A program made the translations under genes and the position numbers. Of a stretch of DNA of 64,000 nucleotides, positions 43,822 through 52,237 are shown piece by piece. How positions within the stretch are numbered: position 1 is the first letter of the stretch; every line of letters starts with the position of its first letter. Under the pieces are notes generated by a model that was given only the letters and a program-made list of their open reading frames with translations, made no database searches and had not been told where the DNA came from. Source of the stretch: UBA2199 sp964628035 (GTDB lineage: Bacteria; Acidobacteriota; Aminicenantia; UBA2199); contig CAZVPI010000003.1 in NCBI GenBank assembly GCA_964628035.1, forward strand, positions 124,001 to 188,000. The letters are read 5' to 3'.

Positions 43822-45428
43822 GCGTGTTTCGCACCCATGTGCTGCTGCCGGTCGACGAGGGGACGGTCCAAGCCGGCGTTTTCGAGGTCAAGCGCCGCCT
43901 GGAGGCCGAGCTGAAGGCCCGCCAGCTGCTGGGCGAGGTCAAGGTGCTGGAGAGCGGCAGCGTGGGCCTGGTCGGCAAGGGCGTCATCCTGGCCGTTTAT
44001 CCCGACCGCATCTACTATTTCAATGTCGGCCCGCAGGACCTGCCGCGCATCCTCGACGAGCACCTGCTGAAGGGGCGGGTCGTGGCCGCCCTCGATCATG
44101 CCCCCATCGGCGGCATGGCCCCGGCCCAGGCCGAGCCCGGCGCCTCCAGGGTGGGCTTGACGCGCCCGCAGCGGCGCATCGTGCTGGACAAGGCCTGGAC
44201 CGTCGACCCCGAGAACATCGAGGAGATCATCGCCGCCGGCGGTTACAAGGGGCTGGAGAAGATCTTCAGCGAGCGCATCGCCCCCGAGGCGGTGATCGAG
44301 GAGATCAAGAAGTCGGGTCTGCGCGGCCGCGGCGGCGCCGGCTTTCCCACGGGCATGAAATGGGAGTTCACGCGCAAGGCCGCCGGCAGGGAGAAGTTCG
44401 TCATCTGCAACGCCGACGAGGGCGAACCGGGCACGTTCAAGGACCGGCTGATCCTCGAGGGCGATCCGCACCGCCTGATCGAAGCCATGACCATCGCCGG
44501 CTACGCCATCGGCGCCGGCAGGGGCTACGTCTATATCCGCGGCGAATACCAGCTCTCCATCGACCGCCTGGGCCATGCCATCTCCCAGGCCCGCCAGTAC
44601 GGGCTGCTGGGGGAGAACATCCTGGAGAGCGGCTTCTCCTTCGACCTGGAGATCAAGAAGGGGGCCGGCGCCTATGTCTGCGGCGAGGAAACCTCGCTGA
44701 TCGAGTCGCTCGAGGGCAAGCGCGGCAACCCGCGCGTCAAGCCGCCCTACCCGGTCAGCCACGGCCTGTGGCAGAAGCCCACCTCGGTGAACAACGTCGA
44801 GACCCTGGCCAACGTGCCGGGGATCCTGGCCCACGGCGCCTCCTGGTTCCGCGCCATCGGCACCGACAAATGCCCGGGGACCAAGGTGTTCACCATCCTG
44901 GGCCATGTCGAGTACCCGGGCCTGGTCGAGACCGACATGGGCACGCCGCTGCGCGAGATCATTTTCGGATACGGCGGCGGCGTCAAGGGCGGCCGGAAGT
45001 TCAAGGCGGCCCTGCTGGGCGGGGCGGCCGGCGTGTTCGTCCCCGAGGCCCAGCTGGACGTCAAGATGGATTTCGAGAGCCTGAAGGAGAACAAGGCCGT
45101 GCTCGGCTCCGGGGCGGTGCTGGTGATGGACGAGACGACCTCGATCGTCGACATGCTTTTTCCCATCGCCAAGTTCTTCGCCCACGAGTCGTGCGGCCAG
45201 TGCGTCCCCTGCCGCATCGGCACGCGGCAGATCCTGGACATCGCCTGGCGCCTCCGCCAGGGCCAGGGCCGCGCCGGGGACAGGGAAACCATGCTGCAGC
45301 TGGCGGAGACGATGTTCAAGACGTCGCTCTGCCCGCTGGGGCAGTCGCTGGTCATGCCGGTCAAGAGCGCGCTGGAGAATTTCGCGGACGAGTTCGCCCT
45401 GGCCGTCGGCCAGGCCGGGAAAGCATAA
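43818..45428 (+). CDS. NuoF-like NADH/FMN flavoprotein (second copy)
   Basis: A 536-residue subunit. It has NADH and FMN loops GLRGRGGAGFPTGMKW and CNADEGEPGTFKDR, GYVYIRGEYQLS, the SLBB domain and a [4Fe-4S] site ESCGQCVPCR with a distal Cys in SLCPLGQ. The N-terminal thioredoxin-like domain (1-95) has no cysteine, so its cluster is lost. It also lacks the C-terminal 2x[4Fe-4S] ferredoxin of HydB and the GltD extension of the first copy. It should be the NADH-oxidising or NAD-reducing flavin site next to the formate dehydrogenase subunit. Confidence 0.94.
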   Translation: MSVFRTHVLLPVDEGTVQAGVFEVKRRLEAELKARQLLGEVKVLESGSVGLVGKGVILAVYPDRIYYFNVGPQDLPRILDEHLLKGRVVAALDHAPIGGMAPAQAEPGASRVGLTRPQRRIVLDKAWTVDPENIEEIIAAGGYKGLEKIFSERIAPEAVIEEIKKSGLRGRGGAGFPTGMKWEFTRKAAGREKFVICNADEGEPGTFKDRLILEGDPHRLIEAMTIAGYAIGAGRGYVYIRGEYQLSIDRLGHAISQARQYGLLGENILESGFSFDLEIKKGAGAYVCGEETSLIESLEGKRGNPRVKPPYPVSHGLWQKPTSVNNVETLANVPGILAHGASWFRAIGTDKCPGTKVFTILGHVEYPGLVETDMGTPLREIIFGYGGGVKGGRKFKAALLGGAAGVFVPEAQLDVKMDFESLKENKAVLGSGAVLVMDETTSIVDMLFPIAKFFAHESCGQCVPCRIGTRQILDIAWRLRQGQGRAGDRETMLQLAETMFKTSLCPLGQSLVMPVKSALENFADEFALAVGQAGKA

Positions 45429-45438
45429 GGAGGCACCC

Positions 45439-48159
45439 ATGGCGGAAATGGTCACCATCCACATCGACGGAGAGGAAATCCAGGCGGAGAAAGGCGCCAA
45501 CCTGCTGCAGGTGGCCCGTGACAGCGGCTTTGACATCCCCGGGCTCTGCTTTTACGAGAAGGTGACGCCCACCGGCGACTGCCGCCTGTGCATGGTCAAG
45601 ATCGAGGGCCGCCCGGGCATGGTCCCCTCGTGCCTGGTCAAGGTCGAGGCGGGGATGAAGGTCACGGCCTTCGACGAGCAGCTGGAGGCGACGCGCAGGA
45701 TGCTCGCCGACGTGCTGCTCTCCGAGCACAACGACGACTGCATCACCTGCGAGCGCGACGGCGACTGCATGATCCAGGACCTGGCCTTCCGCTACGGGCT
45801 GGACACTCCCCAGCGCCAGTTCGCCCCCGTCTGGCAGCAGATCCCCCAGGCCCCCGATGCCTCGGCCCCCGTGCTGTTCTATGATTCGAGCAAGTGCATC
45901 AAGTGCGAGCGCTGCGTCAAGGCCTGCTTCGAGATCCAGGGCAAGGGCGTGCTGAGCATGGCCCAGCGCGGCATCCACAGCCACGTCGTGGCCGGCACCG
46001 GCCAGTGGTCGGGTTCGGAGTGCGACGGCTGCGGCGAGTGCGTCCAGGCCTGCCCGGTCGGCGCCCTGATGGAGAAGCCGGTCTACGGCGGCCGCGTCAA
46101 GAAGAAGGACATCGAGCGCACGGTGATCACCACCTGCCCCTACTGCGGCGTCGGCTGCCAGCTCGAGCTCTGGATCAAGAACGACCGTATCGCCAAGGTC
46201 AAGGGCGCCGACAGCGTGCCCAACTTCGGGGCCTGCTGCGTCAAGGGGCGCTTCGGCCTCGACTTCGTCCACCGCCCCGACCGCCTGACCCGGCCGCTGG
46301 TCCGCCGGGACGGCAAGCTGGTCGCAAGCTCATGGGACGAGGCGCTCGACCTTGTGGCCGCGAAACTCGGGGCCATCAAGAAGGAGCACGGCCCCGCGGC
46401 GCTGGCCGGCCTGTCGTCTGCCAAGTGCACCAACGAGGAGAACTTCGTCTTCCAGAAATTCGTGCGCACGGCGTTCGGCACGAACAACGTCGACCATTGC
46501 GCCCGCCTGTGCCATGCCTCGACCGTGGCCGGCCTGGCCCGCTCCTTCGGCTCGGGCGCCATGACCAACTCCATCGAGGAGCTCGAAAAGGCCGAGGTCA
46601 TCCTGGTCACCGGATCCAACACCACCGAGACCCACCCGGTCATCGCCACGCGCATCAAGAAAGCGGTCCTGTTCCACGGCGCCAAGCTTATCGTCGTCGA
46701 TCCGCGGCGCATCGACCTGGTCCCTTACGCAGAGAAATACGGCGGCCTGTGGCTGCGCCAGAAGAACGGCAGCGACGTGGCCTGGCTGAACGGCCTGATG
46801 AACGTCATCCTGGAGGAAAAGCTCCTGGACGAGGAGTTCGTCAAGACGCGCACCGAGGACTTCGCTGCGTTCAAGCAGGTCGTCGACAACTACCCGCCCG
46901 AGAAGCTTGAAAAGACGACCGGCATCCCCGCCGACCTGCTGCGCCGGGCGGCGCGCCTGTATGCCGGGGCCCGGCGCGCCTCCATCGTCTACTCCATGGG
47001 CATCACCCAGCACATCACCGGAACCGACAACGTCATGTCGATCGCCAACCTGGCCATGCTCACCGGGAACCTGGGCAAGGAGTCGGCCGGCGTCAACCCG
47101 CTGCGCGGCCAGAACAACGTCCAGGGCGCCTGCGACATGGGCGCCCTGCCCAACGTCTTTCCCGGCTACCAGGCGGTGACCGATGCGGCGCTGCGCGAAA
47201 AGTTCGAAAAAGCTTGGAACGTCACGCTCGACGACAAGGTCGGCCTGACCATCACCGAGATCATGCACCAGGCGGCCGCAGGGAAGATCAAGGGCCTCTA
47301 CATCATGGGCGAGAACCCCATGGTCTCCGACCCCGACATCGGCCACGTCAAGAAGGCCCTGGAGACGCTCGACTTCCTGGTGGTGCAGGACATCTTCCTC
47401 ACCGAAACGGCCGAACTGGCCGACGTGGTGCTGCCGGCGGCCTCGTTCGCCGAGAAGCAGGGGACCTTCACCAACACCGAACGCCGCGTGCTGTGGGTGG
47501 AGAAGGCGGTGCCGGCCCCGGGCGAGGCGCGCCTCGACTGGGAGATCATCCGCGACGTTTCCACGCGCATGGGCTTCAGGATGGACTATCGGTCGCTGAA
47601 GGACATCGTCGACGAGGTCAACCGCCTGACTCCGCAGTACGCCGGCATCACCCATGAGCGGCTGATGCGCGGCGAGAAACTGCAATGGCCCTGCCCCAAT
47701 CCCGAGCACCCGGGGACGAGGTTCCTGCACCGCGACAAGTTCACCCGCGGCCTGGGCAAGTTCTTCGCCATCGACTACATCCCGCCGGCCGAGTGGCCCG
47801 ACGCCCAGTACCCGTTCCTGCTGTCGACCGGACGCCTGCTCTACCATTACCACACGGGCAGCATGAGCCGGCGCACCGAGGCCCTGCCGCAGTACGTCCC
47901 CGGCCCCTTCATGGAGATGCACGCCGCCGACATGAAGCGTCTGGGCTTGGCCGACGGCGAGGAGGTCAAGGTCTCGACGCGGCGCGGCTCGGTCCTCATC
48001 CCGGCCCACGAGAGCCCGCGCGTCGACGAGGGATCGGTGTTCATCACCTTCCACTTCGCCGAGGCGGCGGCCAACATGCTGACGAACGACGCCATCGACC
48101 CCATCGCCAAGATCCCCGAGTTCAAGGTGGCGGCCTGCCGGATCGAAAAAAACTCATAA
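45439..48159 (+). CDS. Formate dehydrogenase catalytic subunit with NuoG-like N-terminus, cysteine type
   Basis: A 906-residue cytoplasmic molybdenum or tungsten enzyme oxidising formate or reducing CO2. The N-terminus carries a [2Fe-2S] domain (CFYEKVTPTGDCRLC), a His/Cys [4Fe-4S] site (HNDDCITCERDGDC) and two [4Fe-4S] clusters (CIKCERCVKAC, CDGCGECVQAC). The bis-MGD part starts with a further [4Fe-4S] site (CPYCGVGC). The active-site segment is NNVDHCARLCHASTVAGL: Cys358 replaces the selenocysteine of E. coli FdhH and His359 is conserved. This is the layout of NAD-linked soluble formate dehydrogenases. There is no Tat signal. It starts 10 bases after NuoF. Confidence 0.94.
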   Translation: MAEMVTIHIDGEEIQAEKGANLLQVARDSGFDIPGLCFYEKVTPTGDCRLCMVKIEGRPGMVPSCLVKVEAGMKVTAFDEQLEATRRMLADVLLSEHNDDCITCERDGDCMIQDLAFRYGLDTPQRQFAPVWQQIPQAPDASAPVLFYDSSKCIKCERCVKACFEIQGKGVLSMAQRGIHSHVVAGTGQWSGSECDGCGECVQACPVGALMEKPVYGGRVKKKDIERTVITTCPYCGVGCQLELWIKNDRIAKVKGADSVPNFGACCVKGRFGLDFVHRPDRLTRPLVRRDGKLVASSWDEALDLVAAKLGAIKKEHGPAALAGLSSAKCTNEENFVFQKFVRTAFGTNNVDHCARLCHASTVAGLARSFGSGAMTNSIEELEKAEVILVTGSNTTETHPVIATRIKKAVLFHGAKLIVVDPRRIDLVPYAEKYGGLWLRQKNGSDVAWLNGLMNVILEEKLLDEEFVKTRTEDFAAFKQVVDNYPPEKLEKTTGIPADLLRRAARLYAGARRASIVYSMGITQHITGTDNVMSIANLAMLTGNLGKESAGVNPLRGQNNVQGACDMGALPNVFPGYQAVTDAALREKFEKAWNVTLDDKVGLTITEIMHQAAAGKIKGLYIMGENPMVSDPDIGHVKKALETLDFLVVQDIFLTETAELADVVLPAASFAEKQGTFTNTERRVLWVEKAVPAPGEARLDWEIIRDVSTRMGFRMDYRSLKDIVDEVNRLTPQYAGITHERLMRGEKLQWPCPNPEHPGTRFLHRDKFTRGLGKFFAIDYIPPAEWPDAQYPFLLSTGRLLYHYHTGSMSRRTEALPQYVPGPFMEMHAADMKRLGLADGEEVKVSTRRGSVLIPAHESPRVDEGSVFITFHFAEAAANMLTNDAIDPIAKIPEFKVAACRIEKNS

Positions 48160-48175
48160 ATCAACAGGAGGACTC

Positions 48176-49033
48176 ATGGAGTACGACTGCAAGGGCCCGG
48201 CTGCAGTGGCCGCGGACCTGAACGAAACCATCTGCGTCAAGAAGACCACCAACACCTGGTTCAAGCTGCTGGTGCTGGGCATCCTGGCCGGCGCCTACAT
48301 CGGCTTCGGCGGCGAGCTGTCCAACATGATCGCCCACGATGCCGCCAAGTTCGTCGGTGCCGGACTGGCCGCCTTCATCCGCGGGGCCGTGTTCTCGGTC
48401 GGCCTGATGCTCGTGGTCATCGCCGGCGCCGAGCTGTTCACCGGCAACACCCTGATCACCATGTCGGTGCTCGACGGCAAGTCCAAGCTCAAGGGGCTGC
48501 TGTACAACTGGTCGGTCGTGTACGTCGCCAACCTGATCGGCTCGCTGCTGCTGGCCTACCTCATGTTCGGTTCCGGCCTGCTCGAGGGGGCCAACGTGGC
48601 CGTCGGCGCCTCGGCGCTGAAGACCGCCGTGGTCAAGACCGGCCTTGATTTCTGGCCCGCCTTCTTCCGCGGCATCCTCTGCAACTGGCTGGTCTGCCTG
48701 GCGGTGTGGATGGCGCTGACCTCGCGCAACACCATCGGCAAAGTGTGGGCCATCTTCTTCCCCATCATGGCCTTCGTCGCCTCGGGCTTCGAGCACAGCA
48801 TCGCCAACATGTACTTCATCCCGGTCGGCATCCTGCTCAAGGGCGTCGGTTCGGTCGTGGACGCCGCCATCGCCGCCGGCGTGACCATCGAGGGCCTGGC
48901 CAACGTCAGCCTTCACGGCTTCCTGGTCAGGAACCTGATCCCGGTCACCCTGGGCAACATCGTGGGCGGCGGTTTCTTCGTCGCCACCTTCTACTGGATC
49001 GCCTACGTGCGCAAGCCCAAGAAGGCCGCTTAG
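48176..49033 (+). CDS. Formate/nitrite transporter family channel (FocA/FdhC-like)
   Basis: A 285-residue pentameric channel protein of the FNT family with six membrane helices. Family blocks are LVLGILAGAYIGFGGEL, then AGAELFTGNTLITMSVLDGK and GILCNWLVCLAVWMAL. As the last gene of the formate dehydrogenase operon it most likely imports or exports formate. A GGAGG site precedes the ATG, and a strong terminator follows. Confidence 0.93.
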   Translation: MEYDCKGPAAVAADLNETICVKKTTNTWFKLLVLGILAGAYIGFGGELSNMIAHDAAKFVGAGLAAFIRGAVFSVGLMLVVIAGAELFTGNTLITMSVLDGKSKLKGLLYNWSVVYVANLIGSLLLAYLMFGSGLLEGANVAVGASALKTAVVKTGLDFWPAFFRGILCNWLVCLAVWMALTSRNTIGKVWAIFFPIMAFVASGFEHSIANMYFIPVGILLKGVGSVVDAAIAAGVTIEGLANVSLHGFLVRNLIPVTLGNIVGGGFFVATFYWIAYVRKPKKAA

Positions 49034-49053
49034 TTCATTTCTCCGCAGCCGAC

Positions 49054-49087
49054 GGGGCCGCGTCCGCGAGGACCGGCCCTTTTTTTT
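49054..49087 (+). terminator. Rho-independent terminator of the formate dehydrogenase operon
   Basis: A GC-rich stem (GGGGCCG..GTCC with GGAC.CGGCCC, 49054-49079) is followed by eight T residues (49080-49087), 20 bases after the FNT channel stop codon. This is a textbook intrinsic terminator. Confidence 0.88.
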
Positions 49088-49091
49088 ATAA

Positions 49092-49290
49092 CGAGCGACC
49101 CGTGACCAGTGGCGAGGAAGAAAAGAACCCGGCGTCCGGCACGCGAGGGCGGCGAGCAAACGTGCCGTCGGAACTCGGGGCGCGCGTCAGGCCATCGCCA
49201 TGAATCAACCTGTCGCCAGTCGGGATCTGAAGCGGCGATCCATCAAACGTTCTTTCTCGTCGCTCGTTCCTTGTCACTTGTCACTCAGGT
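49092..49290. repeat. Inverted heptamer arrays between two convergent transcripts
   Basis: Right after the operon terminator come four degenerate units (CGAGCGA, CCCGTGA, CCAGTGG, CGAGGAA; 49092-49119). The complementary array at 49256-49290 has five units of the CTCGTCG/CTTGTCA type, preceded by GAACG-type sequence and containing GCTCGTTCCTTG. The stop codon of the sensor-regulator (49285-49287) is inside the last unit, CTCAGGT. No gene lies between the arms. Confidence 0.85.
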
Positions 49291-52017
49291 TTTCAGGTTC
49301 TGGAAAAGCCTGAGCAGCTGCGTGCGGTTGGCCACGCCGAGCTTGCCCAGGATGTGGTGCACGTGGATCTTGACCGTGCTCAGCTCGATGTAGAGCTTCT
49401 CGGCGATCTCCTTGTTGCTCAGGCCCTTCAGCAGCAGCAGCACGATCTCCTTTTCGCGGGGGGAGATGGCGCATTTGTCCAGCAGTTGGTCCATGGCATC
49501 GCGGGTGCGGATCCTCGCCGCGCGGCGGCGCAGGCGGGTGCGGTTCCATTCGAAGACGGCCAGGGCGACGGCCAGGGCCAGCAGAGACAGGAACCACCAG
49601 CTCCGCCACCAGGGGCCGCGCACGCGGATGACCAGCCGGGCCTCCTGGTCGCTCCAGATCCCGTCGCTGCTCGAGCCGCGCACGCGGAAGACATAGCGGC
49701 CGGGCCGCAGGCGCGAGAACGAGGCCAGCCGGCGCCGCGAATCGCTGGGGATCCAGTCGTCGGTCAGCCCCTCGAGCTTGTAGGCGTACTGGTTCTTTTC
49801 CGGCGCAGCGTAGTCCAGGGCGGCGAACTCGATGGAGAACAACTGGTCCCGGGGGCCGATCTCGACCTCGTCGGTCTCCCAAGCCGGACGCGGCAGGGGC
49901 ACGTCGCGGTTCAGGACCTTGAAGGCGGTGATGCGCAGCGGGGGCACGTACGGGTTGTCAAAAATCTCCTGGGGAAGGAAGGCGTTGAAGCCGTTGGCGC
50001 CGCCGACGTAGATCGTGCCGTCCCGGCCGGCCAGGCAGGAACCGCTGATGAAGGAGAGGTCCTGCAGCCCGTCGCTGACGTCGTAGTTGCGGAACCGGCC
50101 CGTCCGCGGCGAGAAGCGCGTCAGCCCCTCGTTGGTCGCCAGCCAGAGATCGCCGGAAGGGTCCTCGGCGATGGCGACGACCTGGTCGCTGGCCAGGCCG
50201 GCCGCCCGGGTGTAGTGGCTGAAGCGGCCGGTCCGGCGGTCGAGGCGGTTGAGGCCGCCGTTCAGGGTGCCGATCCAAAGGCCGCCGGCCCGGTCCTCGT
50301 GAAGGCTGAGGATATAGTCGTTGTTCAGGCTGGCCGGGTCGGCGGGGTCGTGGCGGTAATGGCGGAAGGTCCCGGCCGCCGGTTCGAAGCGCTCGAGGCC
50401 GCCGCCGTAGGTGGCGACCCACAGCGTCCCCTCGCGGTCCTGCAGGATGGCGCGCACGATGTTTTCGCTGAGGCTGCCGGGGTCGTCCGCATCGTGCTGG
50501 AAGCGTTGAAACGCTCCGCTGCCGCGGTCGAGGCGGTTGAGACCGCCGCCGTAGGTGCCGATCCACAGGGAGCCGGCGGCGTCCCGGCACAGCGCGTTGA
50601 TGCGGTCGTGGCTGATGCTGGCCGCATCGCCGGGTCGGTGGCGGAACACGTCGATCCGGCCGCTGCGGCGATCGAGGCGGCGGAGCCCGCTGCCGTCGGT
50701 TCCCAACCACAGGCCGCCGTCTTCATCGCCGTGGAGGGCGCGAACGAGCGTGCTTTCGTCCCTCCCGCCGTCGCCGCAACCGAAGTGGCGGAACACGCCC
50801 GTGCCCCGCTCCAGGCGGTCGACGCCGACCTGGGTGCCGATCCACAGCCCTCCTTCAGGGTCTTCCCAGAAGGAATAGACGATGTTGCTCGCCAGGCCGT
50901 CGGCCCGTCCGCCGCTGGCTCGGTAATGTCGGAACTTCTTGCGGTTGGGGTTGAAGCGGTCGATCCCCTTGTCGTCGGTGCCGATCCAGACGATGCCCGA
51001 GCGGTCCGGGTACACCGCCCGCACCTGGTCGGAGCCCAGGCTCTTGGGATCAAGGGGGTCGTGGCGGTGCCGGACCAGGGCGCCGGTCCTGGGATCGATG
51101 CAGGCCAGCCCCGTTGACGTGCCGACCCAGAGGCGGCCGCTGGCGTCCTCGGCGATGGAGTACGCCGATACACTAGCCGGCGCACCCTCGTCGGCCGGCG
51201 GCAGCGGGACGCGCCGGCTGCGGCCCGTCGAAGGATCGAAGAGCTCCAGGCCGATATGGCTGCAGAGCCACAGCGAACCCCGGCGGTCCTGCAGCACGCG
51301 GTAGAGGAAGTCGCTGCCCAGGCTCGACTCATCGCCCGCGGCATGGCGGAAGCAGTCGAAGCGCCCGCTGCCGCGGTCAAAGCGCACCAGGCCGCCCCCG
51401 AAGGTGGCGATCCACAGGGCCCCGTCGCGGTCCTCGATGATGTCGTGGATGTGGTTGCTGGCGCCCGGGCGGTCGGTGGCCAGCGCAAAGCGGGTGAATG
51501 TCCCGGTCCGGCGGTCGAGGCGGTTCAGCCCCTCGTCGGTGCCGATCCAAAGCTCGCCGGCCCTGTCCTCGTAGATGGCGCCTACGATGTCGTGGCTGAG
51601 CGAGTCGCGGCGGCGCGGATCGTGGCGGAAGCGCTGGAAGCCGCCTTGCAGCGGGTCGAGCCGGTTCAGGCCGCCGTTGAGCGTGCCGATCCACAGCACC
51701 CCCTCGCGGTCCTCGAAGATCTCCAGGACGGCGCTGTGGCTCAGGCTGGCGGGATCGCCCGGGTGGTGGAGGAAAACGGTGAAATCGTAGCCGTCATAGC
51801 GGTTCAAGCCGTTCTCGGTCGCGAACCACATGAAGCCGTTGCGGTCCTGGCGGATGCAGTACACGGTGCTCTGGGAGAGCCCCTGCCTCCGTCCGATGTG
51901 GACGAAGTCGATCTCTTCGCATTGGGCGGGAAGGGGCCAAGGGAGGAGCAGGCCGGCGGCCAGGGCGCCGGCGAGGGCGATCCTTCTCCTGCGTTTCGTG
52001 ATGTTCCTTCGCTGCAC
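49285..52017 (-). CDS. One-protein transmembrane sensor-regulator (Reg_prop beta-propeller, Y_Y_Y, LuxR-type HTH)
   Basis: A 910-residue protein that starts at GTG 52017 (GGGAGG upstream) with a signal or anchor sequence. About fourteen two-component-regulator propeller repeats follow, each about 45 residues with an LWIGTxxGGLNRLD-like core (about 35-670), then a Y_Y_Y domain (FAALDYAAPEKNQYAYKLEG, about 700-775), one membrane helix (WWFLSLLALAVALAVFEW, about 780-800) and a cytoplasmic LuxR-type HTH (SPREKEIVLLLLKGLSNKEI). There is no kinase or receiver, so the external signal, probably a carbohydrate or polymer, would act directly on DNA binding. Targets are unknown; enolase is divergent. 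Confidence 0.9.
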   Translation of the reverse strand: MQRRNITKRRRRIALAGALAAGLLLPWPLPAQCEEIDFVHIGRRQGLSQSTVYCIRQDRNGFMWFATENGLNRYDGYDFTVFLHHPGDPASLSHSAVLEIFEDREGVLWIGTLNGGLNRLDPLQGGFQRFRHDPRRRDSLSHDIVGAIYEDRAGELWIGTDEGLNRLDRRTGTFTRFALATDRPGASNHIHDIIEDRDGALWIATFGGGLVRFDRGSGRFDCFRHAAGDESSLGSDFLYRVLQDRRGSLWLCSHIGLELFDPSTGRSRRVPLPPADEGAPASVSAYSIAEDASGRLWVGTSTGLACIDPRTGALVRHRHDPLDPKSLGSDQVRAVYPDRSGIVWIGTDDKGIDRFNPNRKKFRHYRASGGRADGLASNIVYSFWEDPEGGLWIGTQVGVDRLERGTGVFRHFGCGDGGRDESTLVRALHGDEDGGLWLGTDGSGLRRLDRRSGRIDVFRHRPGDAASISHDRINALCRDAAGSLWIGTYGGGLNRLDRGSGAFQRFQHDADDPGSLSENIVRAILQDREGTLWVATYGGGLERFEPAAGTFRHYRHDPADPASLNNDYILSLHEDRAGGLWIGTLNGGLNRLDRRTGRFSHYTRAAGLASDQVVAIAEDPSGDLWLATNEGLTRFSPRTGRFRNYDVSDGLQDLSFISGSCLAGRDGTIYVGGANGFNAFLPQEIFDNPYVPPLRITAFKVLNRDVPLPRPAWETDEVEIGPRDQLFSIEFAALDYAAPEKNQYAYKLEGLTDDWIPSDSRRRLASFSRLRPGRYVFRVRGSSSDGIWSDQEARLVIRVRGPWWRSWWFLSLLALAVALAVFEWNRTRLRRRAARIRTRDAMDQLLDKCAISPREKEIVLLLLKGLSNKEIAEKLYIELSTVKIHVHHILGKLGVANRTQLLRLFQNLKT

Positions 52018-52065
52018 GAGCTGTCGACCTCCCTGGGAGCTGGATGCATGGGCCCGACATCTGTA

Positions 52066-52075
52066 TGACGCGTCA
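52066..52075. promoter_or_regulatory. Ten-base palindrome TGACGCGTCA upstream of the sensor-regulator
   Basis: A perfect palindrome about 50 bases before the regulator start codon, in the 220-base gap shared with enolase. It could be an operator for this regulator or another factor. It also resembles the GTGACGC heptamer unit found in other gaps, which weakens the operator reading. Confidence 0.3.
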
Positions 52076-52092
52076 GGCTCCTTGTTGGTTTA

Positions 52093-52132
52093 TTTTTTTT
52101 CGGGCCGGCGTGCTTTTTTTTGAATTTTTTTT
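52093..52132. other. Three phased T8 tracts (candidate curved DNA)
   Basis: Runs of eight T start at 52093, 52114 and 52125, so spacings are 21 and 11 bases, close to two and one turns of the helix. Phased A/T tracts like this bend DNA. The block lies in the gap between the sensor-regulator and enolase, upstream of the enolase promoter. Confidence 0.6.
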
Positions 52133-52180
52133 GTTGCCCGGGTGAACCGGCGCCGCGTTTTGCCGCTTGGCCGCGGAGGA

Positions 52181-52208
52181 TTGCGGATGCGGAGGATTCT
52201 GGTATAAT
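52181..52208 (+). promoter_or_regulatory. Enolase promoter
   Basis: TTGCGG (52181-52186), 16 bases, perfect TATAAT (52203-52208). The leader is about 25 bases and includes CGGAGAA before the ATG at 52238. Confidence 0.6.
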
Positions 52209-52237
52209 ACCAGCAGTTTTTTCCACGGAGAATCGAC

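Noticed and set aside
46501..46520. Selenocysteine codon in the formate dehydrogenase
   Set aside because: The active-site codon at 46510-46512 is TGC (cysteine), not TGA, and no SECIS-like element is needed.
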